Shown here: piece after piece, positions 32,328 to 42,804 of the stretch | How the letters are laid out: the number at the start of each line of letters is the position of its first letter | How positions within the stretch are numbered: position 1 is the stretch's first letter | Assembly: GCA_035578175.1 (NCBI GenBank) | Contig: JAQMRL010000003.1 | Span: 87,708,469-87,772,468 of the forward strand | Length of the DNA stretch: 64,000 nucleotides | DNA from: Catonia carolina | Lineage: Eukaryota > Arthropoda > Insecta > Hemiptera > Achilidae | Direction of reading: 5' to 3' | Translations under genes and position numbers: made by a program | The notes under the pieces: model-generated | The model's input: only the letters and a program-made list of their open reading frames with translations | Databases searched by the model: none | Told to the model about the DNA's origin: nothing

Positions 32328-32950
32328 ATCAGTCTCTCTACTGGTTTAATGCAGTTCTCCAAGCTGTTCTATCTTGCCCTAGTCGTTTCATATCTACATT
32401 CCTGCAACACCCTACATCTTTTGTAATTTACTTTAAATATTCTAACTTTTGCTTCCCCCTACAATTCACTCCTTCAATAATACCTTCCGTTATTGATAAA
32501 CCAATAGCTGGATGTCTTAAGATATGCCCCAATAGCCTATCCCTTCTTCTGGTAAGATGTTTCCATATTACTTCTTTTTTTCTTTGTTTATTTAACGTCC
32601 CATCAGCTACTGTGGTCATTAGCGACGACGTTGGTTTGTAACTGTGAATGAGTAAAGGATGAAATGATTTTTTGTAACGTAAGAAATGCCGTGCCTGAGT
32701 AGGATTCGAACCCAAGACCGCATGACGAGAGGCGAGCACGTTACCAACTACGCCAATGCGGCCGGCAACTTCTTTTATCCTCTCGTCAAAGAACTTCTAA
32801 ATTACTTACTTTGTCCACCCACCTAATCTTCAACATTTTTCTATAACACCTTATTTCAAAAGCTTCTATCCTGTTCCTTTCTATAGCCTGTATCACCCAC
32901 GTTTCACTCCCGTATAATGCTACACTCCAAATATAGTGTTTTAAGAAGTT
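32328..32950 (-). pseudogene. LINE RT C-terminus split by SINE-B
   Basis: The minus-strand reading is interrupted at 32579-32767 by a SINE. The upstream part (32768-32950) gives thumb/connector residues around SETWVIQAIERNRIEAFE. The downstream part gives RRRDRLLGHILRHPAIG, EGVNCRGKQKLEYLKQI and a DMKRLGQDRTAW ending. These are standard C-terminal blocks of APE-type LINEs. A second fragment of the same element lies at 63036-63290. The target duplication of the SINE is ACTTCTTTT. Confidence 0.7.
32579..32767 (-). repeat. SINE-B copy with 9-bp TSD
   Basis: Minus strand: box-B complement TAGGATTCGAACCCAAGACC, box-A complement TTACCAACTACGCCAATGCG, and the 3' body with a CTGTGGTCATTAGC variant. 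Flanked by ACTTCTTTT (32570-32578, 32768-32776). Confidence 0.8.
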
Positions 32951-32957
32951 TTCCTAA

Positions 32958-33074
32958 TCTGTAAATGAGGTGGATTTTAGTGTTGCGTGTAATTTTCCAG
33001 AACGTGGCGGGATTCGAATTCAGACTTTACGCTTTCCAGTTTAGCGTAAGCTACTATTACACAACGGAGGTGGA
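32958..33074 (-). repeat. SINE-C head fragment, diverged
   Basis: Resembles the SINE-C head in reverse: AATTTTCCAGAACGTGGCGG, GATTCGAATTCAGAC (box B) and CTACTATTACACAACGGAGG (box A). Confidence 0.55.
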
Positions 33075-33199
33075 TCTTTCTGAAATTGTGTACCCAATTT
33101 TACTTTGAAAATAATAAAGATGATTGCAGCAATTATTGTACATCTCTTAATTCATAAATTAAAATATGCGTTCCATTTTTATTTATTAAAATTTTTATT

Positions 33200-33490
33200 T
33201 TAAATCAGCTGTTTATCAGCTGATTTTCGGAGACGAAGGTTCCTGGTTCAAATCCCAGTAAAGTTAGTTACTTTTATACGGATTTGAATACTAGACAGTG
33301 GTTACCGGTGTACTTTGATAGTTGGGGTTTAATTAACCATACTATCTCAGGAATGGTCGGCCTGGGTCTGTACAAGACTACACCTCATTTACACGTCATA
33401 CACATCATCCTCATCTCATTGGATCATGGGGTTGCTTATTGTTCTAAATTGAACAGATTGCAACGTACACATATTAGGAATAAAAATAAT
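33200..33490 (+). repeat. SINE-A copy, 5'-truncated
   Basis: Begins at the TCAGCTGTTTATCAGCTGAT palindrome, keeps box B GGTTCCTGGTTCAAATCCC, and runs to TTGCAACGTACACATATTAG with an A-rich tail. Confidence 0.85.
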
Positions 33491-34309
33491 TTTTATTTAT
33501 TTACTTTTTATCTAATTAGTGTTGTAGTAGGCCTACTGAACTAAAACTAACACGGTAAAGTGTAAAAAAGACAAAAAATAAATATGTAAATATAAAATAA
33601 ATTCATCTGTATTATTATCTGTGTTTTATCCATGCGTCTGAATACAATAATTATCAGTTTTTTTTATGATTTATTTTTCCCGTAATGAAATTAATTTGTT
33701 CATTAAGTAATTGCTGTTAATTTTTAACCTCTCTGTCATATGTTATCAATATAATAAATAGGTTCTTCTGTAATGATATGCTTGGATATCCAACATATTT
33801 ATTTTTTGAAGGAGTCCATCAAGTTTCTTTGTTATACATTTTTGAACAGGATGCACATCAATTTTTACCCTTTCATTTATTGTTATTGTTGAAGTAATGT
33901 TTGTTAATTATCTTCTCTATGTCCTTTGATTTAGAAAGTAATCGAAATGTTCAAGAGGGTGGAACAAAGTTAGCGTGTAAAGTTATTACTTTGAACGGAT
34001 GTATTTTTTTAAAAGAGTTATTCCATATCTATTATTTTGTACAACACATCCTTTTTCTATTTATAATGGGGTTGATTTTTATATTTATTTTTCTGTTAAT
34101 TATATTTAATCAAATCTACCTCTTAGATTTTGATTGGTGTGTTTGTTTATTTTATATACCCCTCGTTCGAGCACTGTAAGTCAGTTTTGAATTGTTAAGT
34201 TAAATCAGCCTGATAGCAACTTAGTATGGTGATCTACTGATGCTCGAGACAGTGTCCAGTTTTCTGCTTTTCTGGGTATTTATTTACAATGAATTACATA
34301 TTTTGATCC
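33491..34309. other. Unassigned AT-rich stretch
   Basis: A hydrophobic open frame at 33901-34179 has no splice or homology support, and the composition is ordinary for AT-rich non-coding DNA. Confidence 0.4.
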
Positions 34310-34314
34310 AGCGT

Positions 34315-34965
34315 ACATGGATTACACATTCGGGGTCTTTTCCGTTTTCTGTATCCCACTATCAAATCCGAATTCCCTGAAGGGTTACACAATTCTCCCA
34401 CTCCTTCTTCGTCTAGCGTGCTAATTTGACTATCTATATTCCTGCGTAATGTCAACTCCATTCCGATTTCACAGTTAGTTACTACACAGTCTACTATGAA
34501 TTTTGTAGAGTTACTACATAATAGTCTATTCGGACGGAGGTAGATGCTACAGAGTTCCTTCAGGAAAGGGAGTTATTGCATAATCCCATAAGATGTGACA
34601 ACTAAAAAGTCTGTGTGAAACACTCAGGCTTTCTCTTCCCAATGTAAATAATTAAAAAATATAACGCAATAGTAATGTAATAATATTTTTATGTAAAATA
34701 TAATGTAAATAATTAGAACAATAACCTGTAAATAAAAAATATCAAATAATGAAAAACTCAAAATAAATCAATCTTAATAAGAAATAAAACAACAGAACGT
34801 GTAACATAGTATTTTTTTAAGTATGTACGCGTGCGTGTGTGTCTCAGTTTGAGTTTCAGTAAGGCAGTGAGTGGGAGAAATGAACACTTGTGCAACCCTT
34901 CAGGGAATTCGGATTTGATAGTGGCATAAACAAAACTGAAAAGACCCTACATTCGTCTTAGCTGA
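34315..34965. mobile_element. Unclassified element with ~90-bp terminal inverted repeats
   Basis: Left CACTATCAAATCCGAATTCC-CTGAAGGGTT (34359-34388) is mirrored at the right by AACCCTTCAGGGAATTCGGA-TTTGATAGTG (34896-34925). Pairing continues outward through GGGGTCTTTTCCGTTTTCTG and inward through TCTCCCACTCC. The interior is non-coding and includes a repeat E fragment. No target duplication could be fixed. Confidence 0.65.
34610..34670 (-). repeat. Repeat E right-end fragment
   Basis: GTGTGAAACACTCAGGCTTTC-TCTTCCCAATGTAAATAATT corresponds to the inverted E terminus. Confidence 0.6.
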
Positions 34966-34984
34966 CCAAAAATTTTTTTACTTT

Positions 34985-35157
34985 TATTTTTTTTAGTTTA
35001 TTTAAAGTCGCATCAACAGCTCGGCCATTAGCGACTTCGCTGGGATATGTGACGGTTGGTTTTAACTTGAGAAAATTTCCAGATCCTGGCTGGGAATCGA
35101 ACCCGGGACCTCTGCGTGGTAGGCTAGCGCGCTACCACTACTCTACGGAATTGGCCA
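34985..35157 (-). repeat. SINE-C copy
   Basis: Box-B complement CTGGGAATCGAACCCGGGAC and box-A complement CGCTACCACTACTCTACGGA, with the body and poly(T) (poly(A) on the minus strand) at 34985-34995. Confidence 0.8.
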
Positions 35158-35169
35158 TTTATTTATTTT

Positions 35170-35756
35170 TTAAACGCTTTTATTTAACTTACTCTTGGAT
35201 CCATCAAATCTTGCAACTTAAAATTTTAATACTTCTACCGTATCAATATGAATCAAACTTTGCACACTTGTTTATCTTCGATGACAATACGCTGTGGAGG
35301 AGTTAGTAAAAAAAATTTTTTTAATTTAAAAAACGCTTTTATTTAACAATTACTTAAAAAAATTAACTAAAAAGAAAAAAATAAAAAAAATTTACAAAAA
35401 AATCACAGAAAAAAAATTACAAAAAAAAATTAAAAAAAAAATTTTTAAGAAACGCTATTATTTAACAATTAATAAAAAAGAAATGAACTAAAAAGAAAAA
35501 AAGAAAAAAATTTACAAAAAAAAATCACAGACTTTACAGTTAAAAATAAAAGCGTGGCGCATTAATATATATAATATTTATTGTAAAATATTCGTTGTAA
35601 AATATTATTTATATTAATGCGCCACGCTTTTATTTTTAACTGTAATGTCTGTGATTTTTTTTTGTAAATTTTTTTCTTTTTTTCTTTTTAGTTCATTTCT
35701 TTTTGATTAATTGTTAAATAATAGCGTTTCTTAAAAATTTTTTTTTTGTATTTTTA
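35170..35756. repeat. Palindrome F copy 2, loop inverted relative to copy 1
   Basis: Same flanking module (35170-35300) and same arms (CAGTTAAAAATAAAAGCGTG and its complement) as at 7070-7708. The loop here reads ATTTATTGTAAAATATTCGT, the reverse complement of the copy 1 loop, while the module keeps the same orientation. Confidence 0.75.
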
Positions 35757-36545
35757 TTCCCTAATGTGTGGTGTACGTTGCAATCTGTTCAATTAAGAAC
35801 CACGGTCAACCCCATGACCTAATGAGATGAGGATGATGTATATGATGTGTAATGAGGTGTAGTCTTGTACAGACCCAGGCCGACCATTTTCAAATAAGTT
35901 TAATTAATTAAATCCCAACCATCAAAGTACACCGGTAACCATTGTCTGGTATTCAAATTCATATAAAAGTAAACTACCTTTGCTAGGATTTGAACCAGGA
36001 ACGTTAGTTTCAGAAAATCAGCTGTTAAACACCTGATTCGTAGCGACAACTTTACCTCTAGACCAGTGGTTCCCAACCTTTTATGGGGCATCGCCCCTTT
36101 GTGAAGGATTACTTACATCTATCGCCCCCTTCTCTTAGCATCGTATACCTAATTTAATTTGAAGTAATGTGTTGATAAATAATAAAGTATGTTATTCTGT
36201 AAAAAAGATTTATTATTGTTCACAACAAATAATCAACCAAAGCAGTTGTGTCCAGAATTCTTCATCTCATGTGTAGGAGCTCGACCATAAAAAATGTCAA
36301 CAAAGAGTTTAGTTTATTTGTTTGTAAAAACTAAACTATTTGTTTGTAAAAAAAACATGTATCCGCGACAGTAAAGATTCTACCCTGTAGTACAGTTTTA
36401 TTTTTCTGTCTTTGAATACTCATCACCCCCCACAAATTTATCGCCCTCCTGCAAACCCAAATTGCCCACCAGGGGGCGATCGCCCCCCCCCCCCAGGGGG
36501 TTGGGAACCACTGCTCTAGACCAACCCGGTGGGTCTAAGGACAAA
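35757..36545 (-). repeat. SINE-A copy, split by a hAT MITE
   Basis: 3' end CCCTAATGTGTGGTGTACGT at 35758, box-B complement GGATTTGAACCAGGAACG at ~35987, and box-A complement up to CTCTAGAC at 36063. After the insert it resumes with CCAACCCGGTGGG (36521-36533). Confidence 0.85.
36064..36513. mobile_element. hAT MITE inside SINE-A
   Basis: Termini CAGTGGTTCCCAACC and GGTTGGGAACCACTG are perfect 15-bp inverted repeats. They are flanked by a perfect 8-bp duplication CTCTAGAC (36056-36063, 36514-36521). The 450-bp interior has no ORF, and a C-run lies near the right end (36483-36494). Other SINE-A copies show the uninterrupted site. Confidence 0.92.
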
Positions 36546-36594
36546 TCTTTTTGTCCCTAATGTGTGTACGTTGCAATCTGTTGCAAAGTGCTGG

Positions 36595-37150
36595 TTTTGT
36601 TATATTAATCGCTGTTTTAATTTTCTTTCGTAATTCATTTGTTTGTCATCCTGTAATTAGATTCTGAAGAGTTGTGTCAAATTTGATTTGATAGAACGAA
36701 GTTTTAAGTGGTTATACTTTATTTTCCGATTGTTCTTCTACTGTTTTTTCGCTTGTTCGCGATAATATAGAGATACAAAAGCCAAAATCTTTTTGTAAGA
36801 CCGAAAGTTAATATATCCTTTTCTGCTAAAACTTTTGTTTTTTAGGTCCGAAGTGTTTTAATCTGTTGCCTATTGAAATTAAAAATAGCTTAAACATGTT
36901 CATATTTTGAAGAAAGGTTAAAGATTGGCTCAATGACATAACTGTTGTTGATTCACTTGTGAGAACTGTTGGTTAGTGTTGGTGTTTTAAGTGTTAGTCA
37001 TGTACAGGTGAATATCTGCTTTGAAGACTGACGGCTTGGTTAATATTATTGTTAAAAATAATATAGTTAACATGCGCTGTAGCTGCTGCTACTATCTGAA
37101 TTGTCATTTGTAGTGGATGACGACATTGATTTGCAATTAATTTGTAAACT
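36595..37150. other. Unassigned stretch
   Basis: No recognised element or exon. Confidence 0.4.
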
Positions 37151-37159
37151 TGTTCTTGT

Positions 37160-37548
37160 GTTGTTTAGGCCATCAGCTGAAAGGCTGGTTTGAACCTATA
37201 GAGGTTTTACTAAGTAAAACGAGGAGTGAGGTGGTTTACTATTGCCGTCCTCACTGAATGGAAAAGTACGCTTATCAGCATGCCGGGCCCTCTGAAAAGC
37301 ACATATTTTCTACTCTGCAAATGACACCTTCACTTCATTCACCACAGGGTCTGGCTGTAAAATGAAATTAATTACTTTCAGAGGAGATAACTGATTAGTG
37401 TCTCTTACACCTCTGCCTCTTCTGTTCGTAAATGATTCAGTCATTTAATTGGCTGACCATGTGATAAGAAACAGAACTATTTATTTTAGCCCTGCAACGA
37501 ACTGATTGAGTGTACATAATTTGACACTCCACCTGTCTGTTTTGGGCA
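37160..37548 (-). repeat. Repeat D copy 11
   Basis: Full-length minus-strand copy, GTTGTTTAGGCCATCAGCTG to CCACCTGTCTGTTTTGGGCA. The start codon of the family frame is lost (ATTAATTTCATT). A weak duplication of TGTTCTT is visible. Confidence 0.8.
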
Positions 37549-38293
37549 ACAACGTGTTCTTATAAATTTTTTTTTTATACAACCACCGTTTACTTGAGTT
37601 GGTGGTTATTTATTCCTAGTAGATAAGATATAATTTTGTGTTTGTATAAAGTATATAAATAAAATATTATTATTATCGTTACATTGGTTTTCTATTAAAT
37701 CTATTTTACCGGGAAGGATATGTTGTTAAAAGTTAGTGCCAATAGACCCGGGTAACTTGGTTCTGTAACAGTCAAAATTTGTCTGATGGTGCATTTAATT
37801 TTCTTTCGTAACTCGTTATTTATGATCCCCATTTGTTAAGCCTTACTAAGAGAATTAGTTCAGTAGCTGTGGGAATCCATTGAAATACAAAGAACAGACT
37901 GCACGTGGGTAATACACTACAGAAAGATCTTGCCACATAAGATTTGTTTGTTTAATAGTTGCGCGCGCAGCGTCGTTCTTCATTCATTCGTTCATGTCCT
38001 TCACCCTTTCATGAACTTGTTTCTTGCTTTCCTTCCAGTCCTTATTATTTCTGCTTTTATCACTTTACATCATGTTACATTACTGTTTCACTTTCTTTCA
38101 TTCGTTTTCTTTTTGATTTTATTGAAAAGTAAAAATCTGTTTATTTTTTCTGTGTCGAAATAATCCAGTGATTCCAATCAATGAATCTATGACTCATATA
38201 TACATTGGTACGTGACTAATGAAGTTTTCATCATAATTTGACCTAGACATTCATACAATTTTTTTATTCCTAATAAAATATTAATATTGTTAT
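37549..38293. other. Unassigned stretch
   Basis: AT-rich sequence with no supported gene. Confidence 0.4.
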
Positions 38294-38306
38294 TGTGTAC
38301 GTTGCA

Positions 38307-39570
38307 GTCAAAGGTGATTTCCATCCACAAAAAAGGAAATAGAATAGACTCTAACAATTATAGAGGGATTAGTTTATTAGACACTTCCTACAAATTGTAC
38401 ACGAGAATTATTAATAATAGGTTAAGAACCGTAGCCGATTCCTTGATTATGGAAGAACAGATGGGGTTCCGGAAAGGTAGATCGTGTTCGGATGCTATTT
38501 TTACTTTAAAACAAATTATAGCTAAGAGACGAGAATACAACCTTGAAACCCATATTGCATTTATAGATTTTGTAAAGGCTTTTGACAGTGTTAAACGTTC
38601 GCTTTTATGGAGGGTTCTGGAAAGGAGAGGATACCCTAAACATATTATCAGGATATTGCAGAGCCTGTACGAAGATACTGTGATTTTACTAGATTTAGAT
38701 GGGAAAGTGACAGAGCCTATTAAAACCAATAGAGGAGTTCGACAGGGATGTTGTATATCGTCGACATTGTTTAATATATATATGGACGACATGTTGAGAA
38801 CGTGGAAATGTAATGTAGACCCAGGTATACAGATCTCGGATGGCTTCTTTATGAACTCTCTTTTATATGCGGATGACAAAGTTGTAATACAACAGAATGA
38901 AGACGAGTTACAAAAATCGGTATTTATGTTGGAACAAGTTGCAAAACAATACAATCTGGAAATATCATCCACAAAATCTAAAACTATGGCTTTTAAAGGT
39001 AAATATACAATAAGGACGAGAATAGAGATGAATGGAAGGGCAATAGAACAGGTTAAACATTTTCAATATCTTGGGAGTGATGTTTCATACGATTTTGATA
39101 AAGACATAACAGTTAAACTGGCCAAATTTCAGAATATTTGTGGAAATATTCACAGACATCTGAAGAATAAAACGAGGAAGGAAACACGCCTCAAATTTTT
39201 CAACACTATTGCGGTTCCAACACTCCTATATGGCAGTGAGTCTTGGGTGCATACTGCTAAAAGCGATAGTAAAATTCAAGCTGCAGAAATGAAGTTTTTA
39301 CGAAGTGTGCATGGATGTACCAGAATGGATAGAATAAGGAACGTGGATATTAGAAGCGCACTATCAGTTCAGTCTTTGCATGGAAAGATAATAAAAAATA
39401 GACAAAGATGGTGTAGTCACCTGGACAGAATGCCGAACGAAAGGATGCCAGTGGCGGCTTTAAATTATCAACCAGTTGGCAGAAGAGATGTAGGGAGGCC
39501 GAGAGGGAGATGGGTACCGGAACAGGTTCATGTAACCTAATCCTTGGAAGTGAAGATGATGAGATGATGA
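38307..39570 (+). mobile_element. 5'-truncated LINE in a SINE-A tail, 13-bp TSD
   Basis: Flanked by the perfect duplication TGTGTACGTTGCA (38294-38306, 39571-39583). The right copy is the 3' end of the SINE-A at 39571-39875. The 3' tail is GATGATGAGATGATGA, a short imperfect repeat rather than poly(A). Confidence 0.85.
38308..39540 (+). pseudogene. LINE reverse transcriptase, 5'-truncated, open frame
   Basis: The frame is open from the insertion boundary to TAA at 39538-39540, about 410 codons. Visible motifs in order: ISIHKKGNRIDSNNYRGISL (RT motif 2), EEQMGFRKGRSCSDAIF, FIDFVKAFDSV (motif A), GVRQGCCISSTLFNIY (motif B), LLYADDKVV (YADD) and FQYLGSDVSYD. C-terminal blocks TLLYGSESWV, MKFLRSVHGCTRMDRIRN and a GRPRGRW motif follow. 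The endonuclease and RT motif 1 are missing. The first bases upstream (from 38287) belong to the target duplication, not to the gene. No disabling mutations are visible. Clade uncertain among APE-type LINEs; different from the RTE-like and Jockey-like copies. Confidence 0.85.
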
Positions 39571-39876
39571 TGTGTACGTTGCAATCTGTTCAATTTAGAA
39601 CAATAAGCAACCCCATGACCCAATGAGAAGAGGATGATATGTATGACGTGTAAATGAGGTGTAGTCTTGTACAGACCCAGGCCGACCATTCCTGAGAGAG
39701 TATGGTTAATTAAACCCCAACCATCAAAGTACACCGATAACCACTGTCTAGTATTCAAATCCATATAAAAGTAACTACCTTAACTAGTATTTGAACTAGG
39801 AACCTTTGTGTCCGAAAATTAGCTGTTAAACAGCTGATTTTAGCGACGACTTTACCTCTAGACCAACCCGGTGGGT
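39571..39876 (-). repeat. SINE-A copy, target of the LINE
   Basis: TGTGTACGTTGCAATCTGTT at the 3' end, box-B complement GTATTTGAACTAGGAACC, and CTCTAGACCAACCCGGTGGG at the 5' end. Confidence 0.85.
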
Positions 39877-40119
39877 ATTTTCATACAATTTTAATATAAA
39901 TTAAATATAATTTTCATACAATTAAAAATTAAATTAGTAGTCGAATTATGAAACAGTTGGGTAATTTTTATTCGTGCTAATCTTTTAGGACACTTTTTGA
40001 GATAATTTTATAAACATAGTTACGGTTCCATTCATCGCACACACTCCATGTTATTCAATTATTAACTGTTTTGTAACAATATCTGTTATTCCTTAATAAG
40101 GAATTTATAAAATGGTAGT

Positions 40120-40600
40120 TTTTCTATGTATTTTTTTTATTCTTGTTTGACCACATTGGATCATCTGAGTCAATTACTTCTTGGATCTGTTTTGAAGTTT
40201 TTGTTCCCCGCATTTTTTCACTCTATCGGACCTGGCTTTTCTTTCTTCGTCTGAAAACACCCTTTCCTTGTATTTTCTAGTTTTAGCTTGCAATATGGTG
40301 TGGTTGACTTTTAGTATTTTAGTCCTCCATATCCTTTTAACTTCCTGGGTCTATTTTATTTCGTATTTCTTATGCCAAAGTGCCTCTATGATTTTTCTAA
40401 GTACTATATTTCTTGGTGTTCTGATTGTATGTCGTAAGAAGGAGTTTCTCTATTTTTTTCTGAATTGTGCTTAGTACTGTTTCTATATCTTGGTATACGG
40501 ATTCATTGGATGCTGTCTTCCAGAGGTTATTTTCCTATGTTTTCTTGTTCAAGCACGTTCTAATTATTCTACTTTCCAACTTCAGAAATTTATCTACTTC
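40120..40600 (-). pseudogene. Degraded LINE C-terminus
   Basis: Minus-strand frames give IIEALWHKKYEIK, a stop, TQEVKRIWRTKILKVNHTIL, KTRKYKERVFSDEERKARSD and RVKKCGEQK. This resembles the C-terminus of the product at 44042-44836 (TEFFWQKKM..., EVKKDMEELN, MVISDAERLRRSE). Old, with several stops. Confidence 0.5.
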
Positions 40601-40951
40601 AAATAATTGATTCATGTTGAAAATGGTTTCACTTGCATTATATGTTATCACTGGTAATAGTGATAACATTTTCTGTGTATTTATTTTAAATAAATTTTGT
40701 TGGTCGGCCTAGGTAGTTTTCTGTTTACTTTACCCTGCCTTACAGAAGTTTTCACATAATTTTCCTAGATAGTAGGCTAATATAGATCTAAGATTGACAA
40801 AGGCCTGGGTGTTAGATGTTCATTAGGCTACTGGTTCATCCGAAATTAACTTCTACACCTTTGCTTCCTCTTCTAGAGGTTTGTACACTTTGTTACTAAA
40901 TATTATGTCGGCCTATCTGTTTAAAAATAACTAGTCATCTATCAATATACC

Positions 40952-41140
40952 GCCGGCCGCATTGGCGCAGTTGGTAACGTGCTCGCCTCTCATCATGCGG
41001 TCTTGGGTTCGAATCCCATTCAGGCACGGCATCTTTTCATACGTTACAAAATAATCATTTCATCCTTCACCGTCTGCATTAGCAGTAATTGCAGAACAGT
41101 CGGACGTTAAACCAAAAAAAAAAAAAAAAAAAAAAAAAAT
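40952..41140 (+). repeat. SINE-B, complete copy with 11-bp TSD
   Basis: Box A GCATTGGCGCAGTTGGTAAC, box B TTGGGTTCGAATCCC, tail ACCGTCTGCATTAGCAGTAA then AACAGTCGGACGTTAAACC and poly(A) of ~26. Duplication ATC(A/G)ATATACC at 40941-40951 and 41141-41151. The tRNA-like head is not a tRNA gene: it lacks a closing acceptor stem. Confidence 0.88.
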
Positions 41141-41151
41141 ATCGATATACC

Positions 41152-41700
41152 AATCGCTCCTTATTATTTTCTTCGTGGTAAATTTATTTTGCCAACAAAT
41201 TTAATAATTATTGTTTTTTTTTGTTACTAATCGTAAATATTTTATCAGTTTCCATATTTTTTCTATCAAAAATTTTTTGTCGCTTGATTTTTAGATACAT
41301 AATTAGTTGGTGTGTACGCTTGTACATTTCCGTATAAATTATGTACGTATTTAATTAGAGTGCCTTTAGATTGAGTATCTGTTTTGCGTTTAAGTCTGAA
41401 GCTACACATATTGCATAATTTAAGGCGCTTCAATATCTAATAAATAATATTGCAGCATGTCTACTTTATTTCTTTCTGAAAATCTCGTACTATATTTTTC
41501 TCGACCATCTCTGATTATGACATTTTTATTGTATGTTGCACCACCTTCAACTTTACCGGTGGGGAAAAACTTAGATATGAACTAAAAAAATTAATAAAAA
41601 GTTGGGCCCCAGCTCTATCAGCAGAGCATGAAAAAACTAAATAAATAAGACTATATCTCCTTGCTTTAAACTAAATATTAATGAATACTAATATTAAAAT
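41152..41700. other. Unassigned stretch between SINE-B copies
   Basis: AT-rich, nothing recognised. Confidence 0.4.
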
Positions 41701-41708
41701 ACTAACGA

Positions 41709-41892
41709 AATGCCGGCTGCATTAGCGTAGTTGGTAACGTGCTCGCCTCTCATCATGCAGTCTTGGGTTCGAATCCCATTCAGGCACGGCATATTTTCAT
41801 ACGTTACAAAAATTATTTCACCCTTCACCGTCTGCATTAGCAGTAATTGCAGAACAGTCGGACGTAAAACAAAAAAAAGTAATAAAATAATC
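41709..41892 (+). repeat. SINE-B copy
   Basis: ATGCCGGCTGCATTAGCGTA, box B GGGTTCGAATCCC, the same tail (CGTCTGCATTAGCAGTAATT), and a short A-rich end. Confidence 0.85.
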
Positions 41893-42410
41893 CTTAACCT
41901 GTTTAAAAATATAGCCAACCTTTAATACAAAAACAAGAAAACTTAACAAACCCTTAATAAATACGAAATGAATTTACCTCAAATATTTCCCCCTTTCTCC
42001 TTCTTCTCCTCGTTCTCCTATTCACTTTTTCAAAAACTCCTACTTCTTAACCAACTCCTCTGCTCCACTCTTTCGTCCCAAGGGAACTGAATGTAAATTT
42101 CTTGGGTCCGAACCACGAAATCTCTGGTTAACAAGCCTCCCTCTCCTACCAACTGTTCAACCAACCTGGAGGACTAAAGGGAAGGAGAACCATCCTAGTG
42201 ATTGGCTGAAAGTTGGTAGGTGAAAGAAAGGCCCAAAAATACCGAGGGAGAAATATACCCGTCTAAAGAATACCAGATGATTGACAGTTGGCGATATTTA
42301 CAACTTATTGTCCATGTACTATTCTAATGTAACGAACTCTAACTAGGGGGGGGGGGGGGTTGTTTCCCAGGCATTATTTAATGGGTTGTTTCTGAGTAAT
42401 GGAAGTTATA
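41893..42410. other. Unassigned stretch with a G-run
   Basis: Contains a 14-base G run at 42346-42359 and no recognised gene. Confidence 0.4.
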
Positions 42411-42420
42411 GTAATTAGGA

Positions 42421-42799
42421 TGCCCATAATAGGCAGGTGGAGTGTTAAATTAATTGCCTTCGATTTGTTGGTTCCAGGGCCACAAAAAATAGTTCTCACA
42501 TAGTCACCCAATTATATAACTGTTTAAGAACAGAAGAGGAAGAAATTTAAAAGACACTAGTCAGAGTTATCTCCTCTGAGAGTAATGAATTTCACTATAC
42601 AGCCAAACTCTGTGATGAATAAAGTGAAGGTGTCATTTGCAGAGTGGAAAGTGGTTACTTTTTGGAGGGTCTGGCATGCTGATGAGCATACTCTTTCAAC
42701 TCGGTAAAGAAGGCAATAGTAAACCACCTCACTCTTCGTTTTTACTTAGTAAAACCTCTAGAGGTTCAAACCAGCCTTTCGGCTGTTGACCTAAACAAT
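42421..42799 (+). repeat. Repeat D copy 12
   Basis: TGCCCATAATAGGCAGGTGG to GGCTGTTGACCTAAACAA. A degraded duplication (TAGTAATTAG / CAGTAATTAA) lies just outside. Confidence 0.8.
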
Positions 42800-42804
42800 A
42801 GCCT

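Noticed and set aside
33901..34179. Hydrophobic 92-codon frame that could be a membrane protein
   Set aside because: T-rich DNA gives Phe/Ile/Leu-rich frames by chance; no splice signals or homology.
40952..41030. Possible tRNA gene (also at 41709, 55611, 5851)
   Set aside because: Box A and box B are present, but there is no closing acceptor stem. The sequences continue into a conserved body with poly(A), and two of them (5851, 40952) have target duplications, so they are SINE heads.
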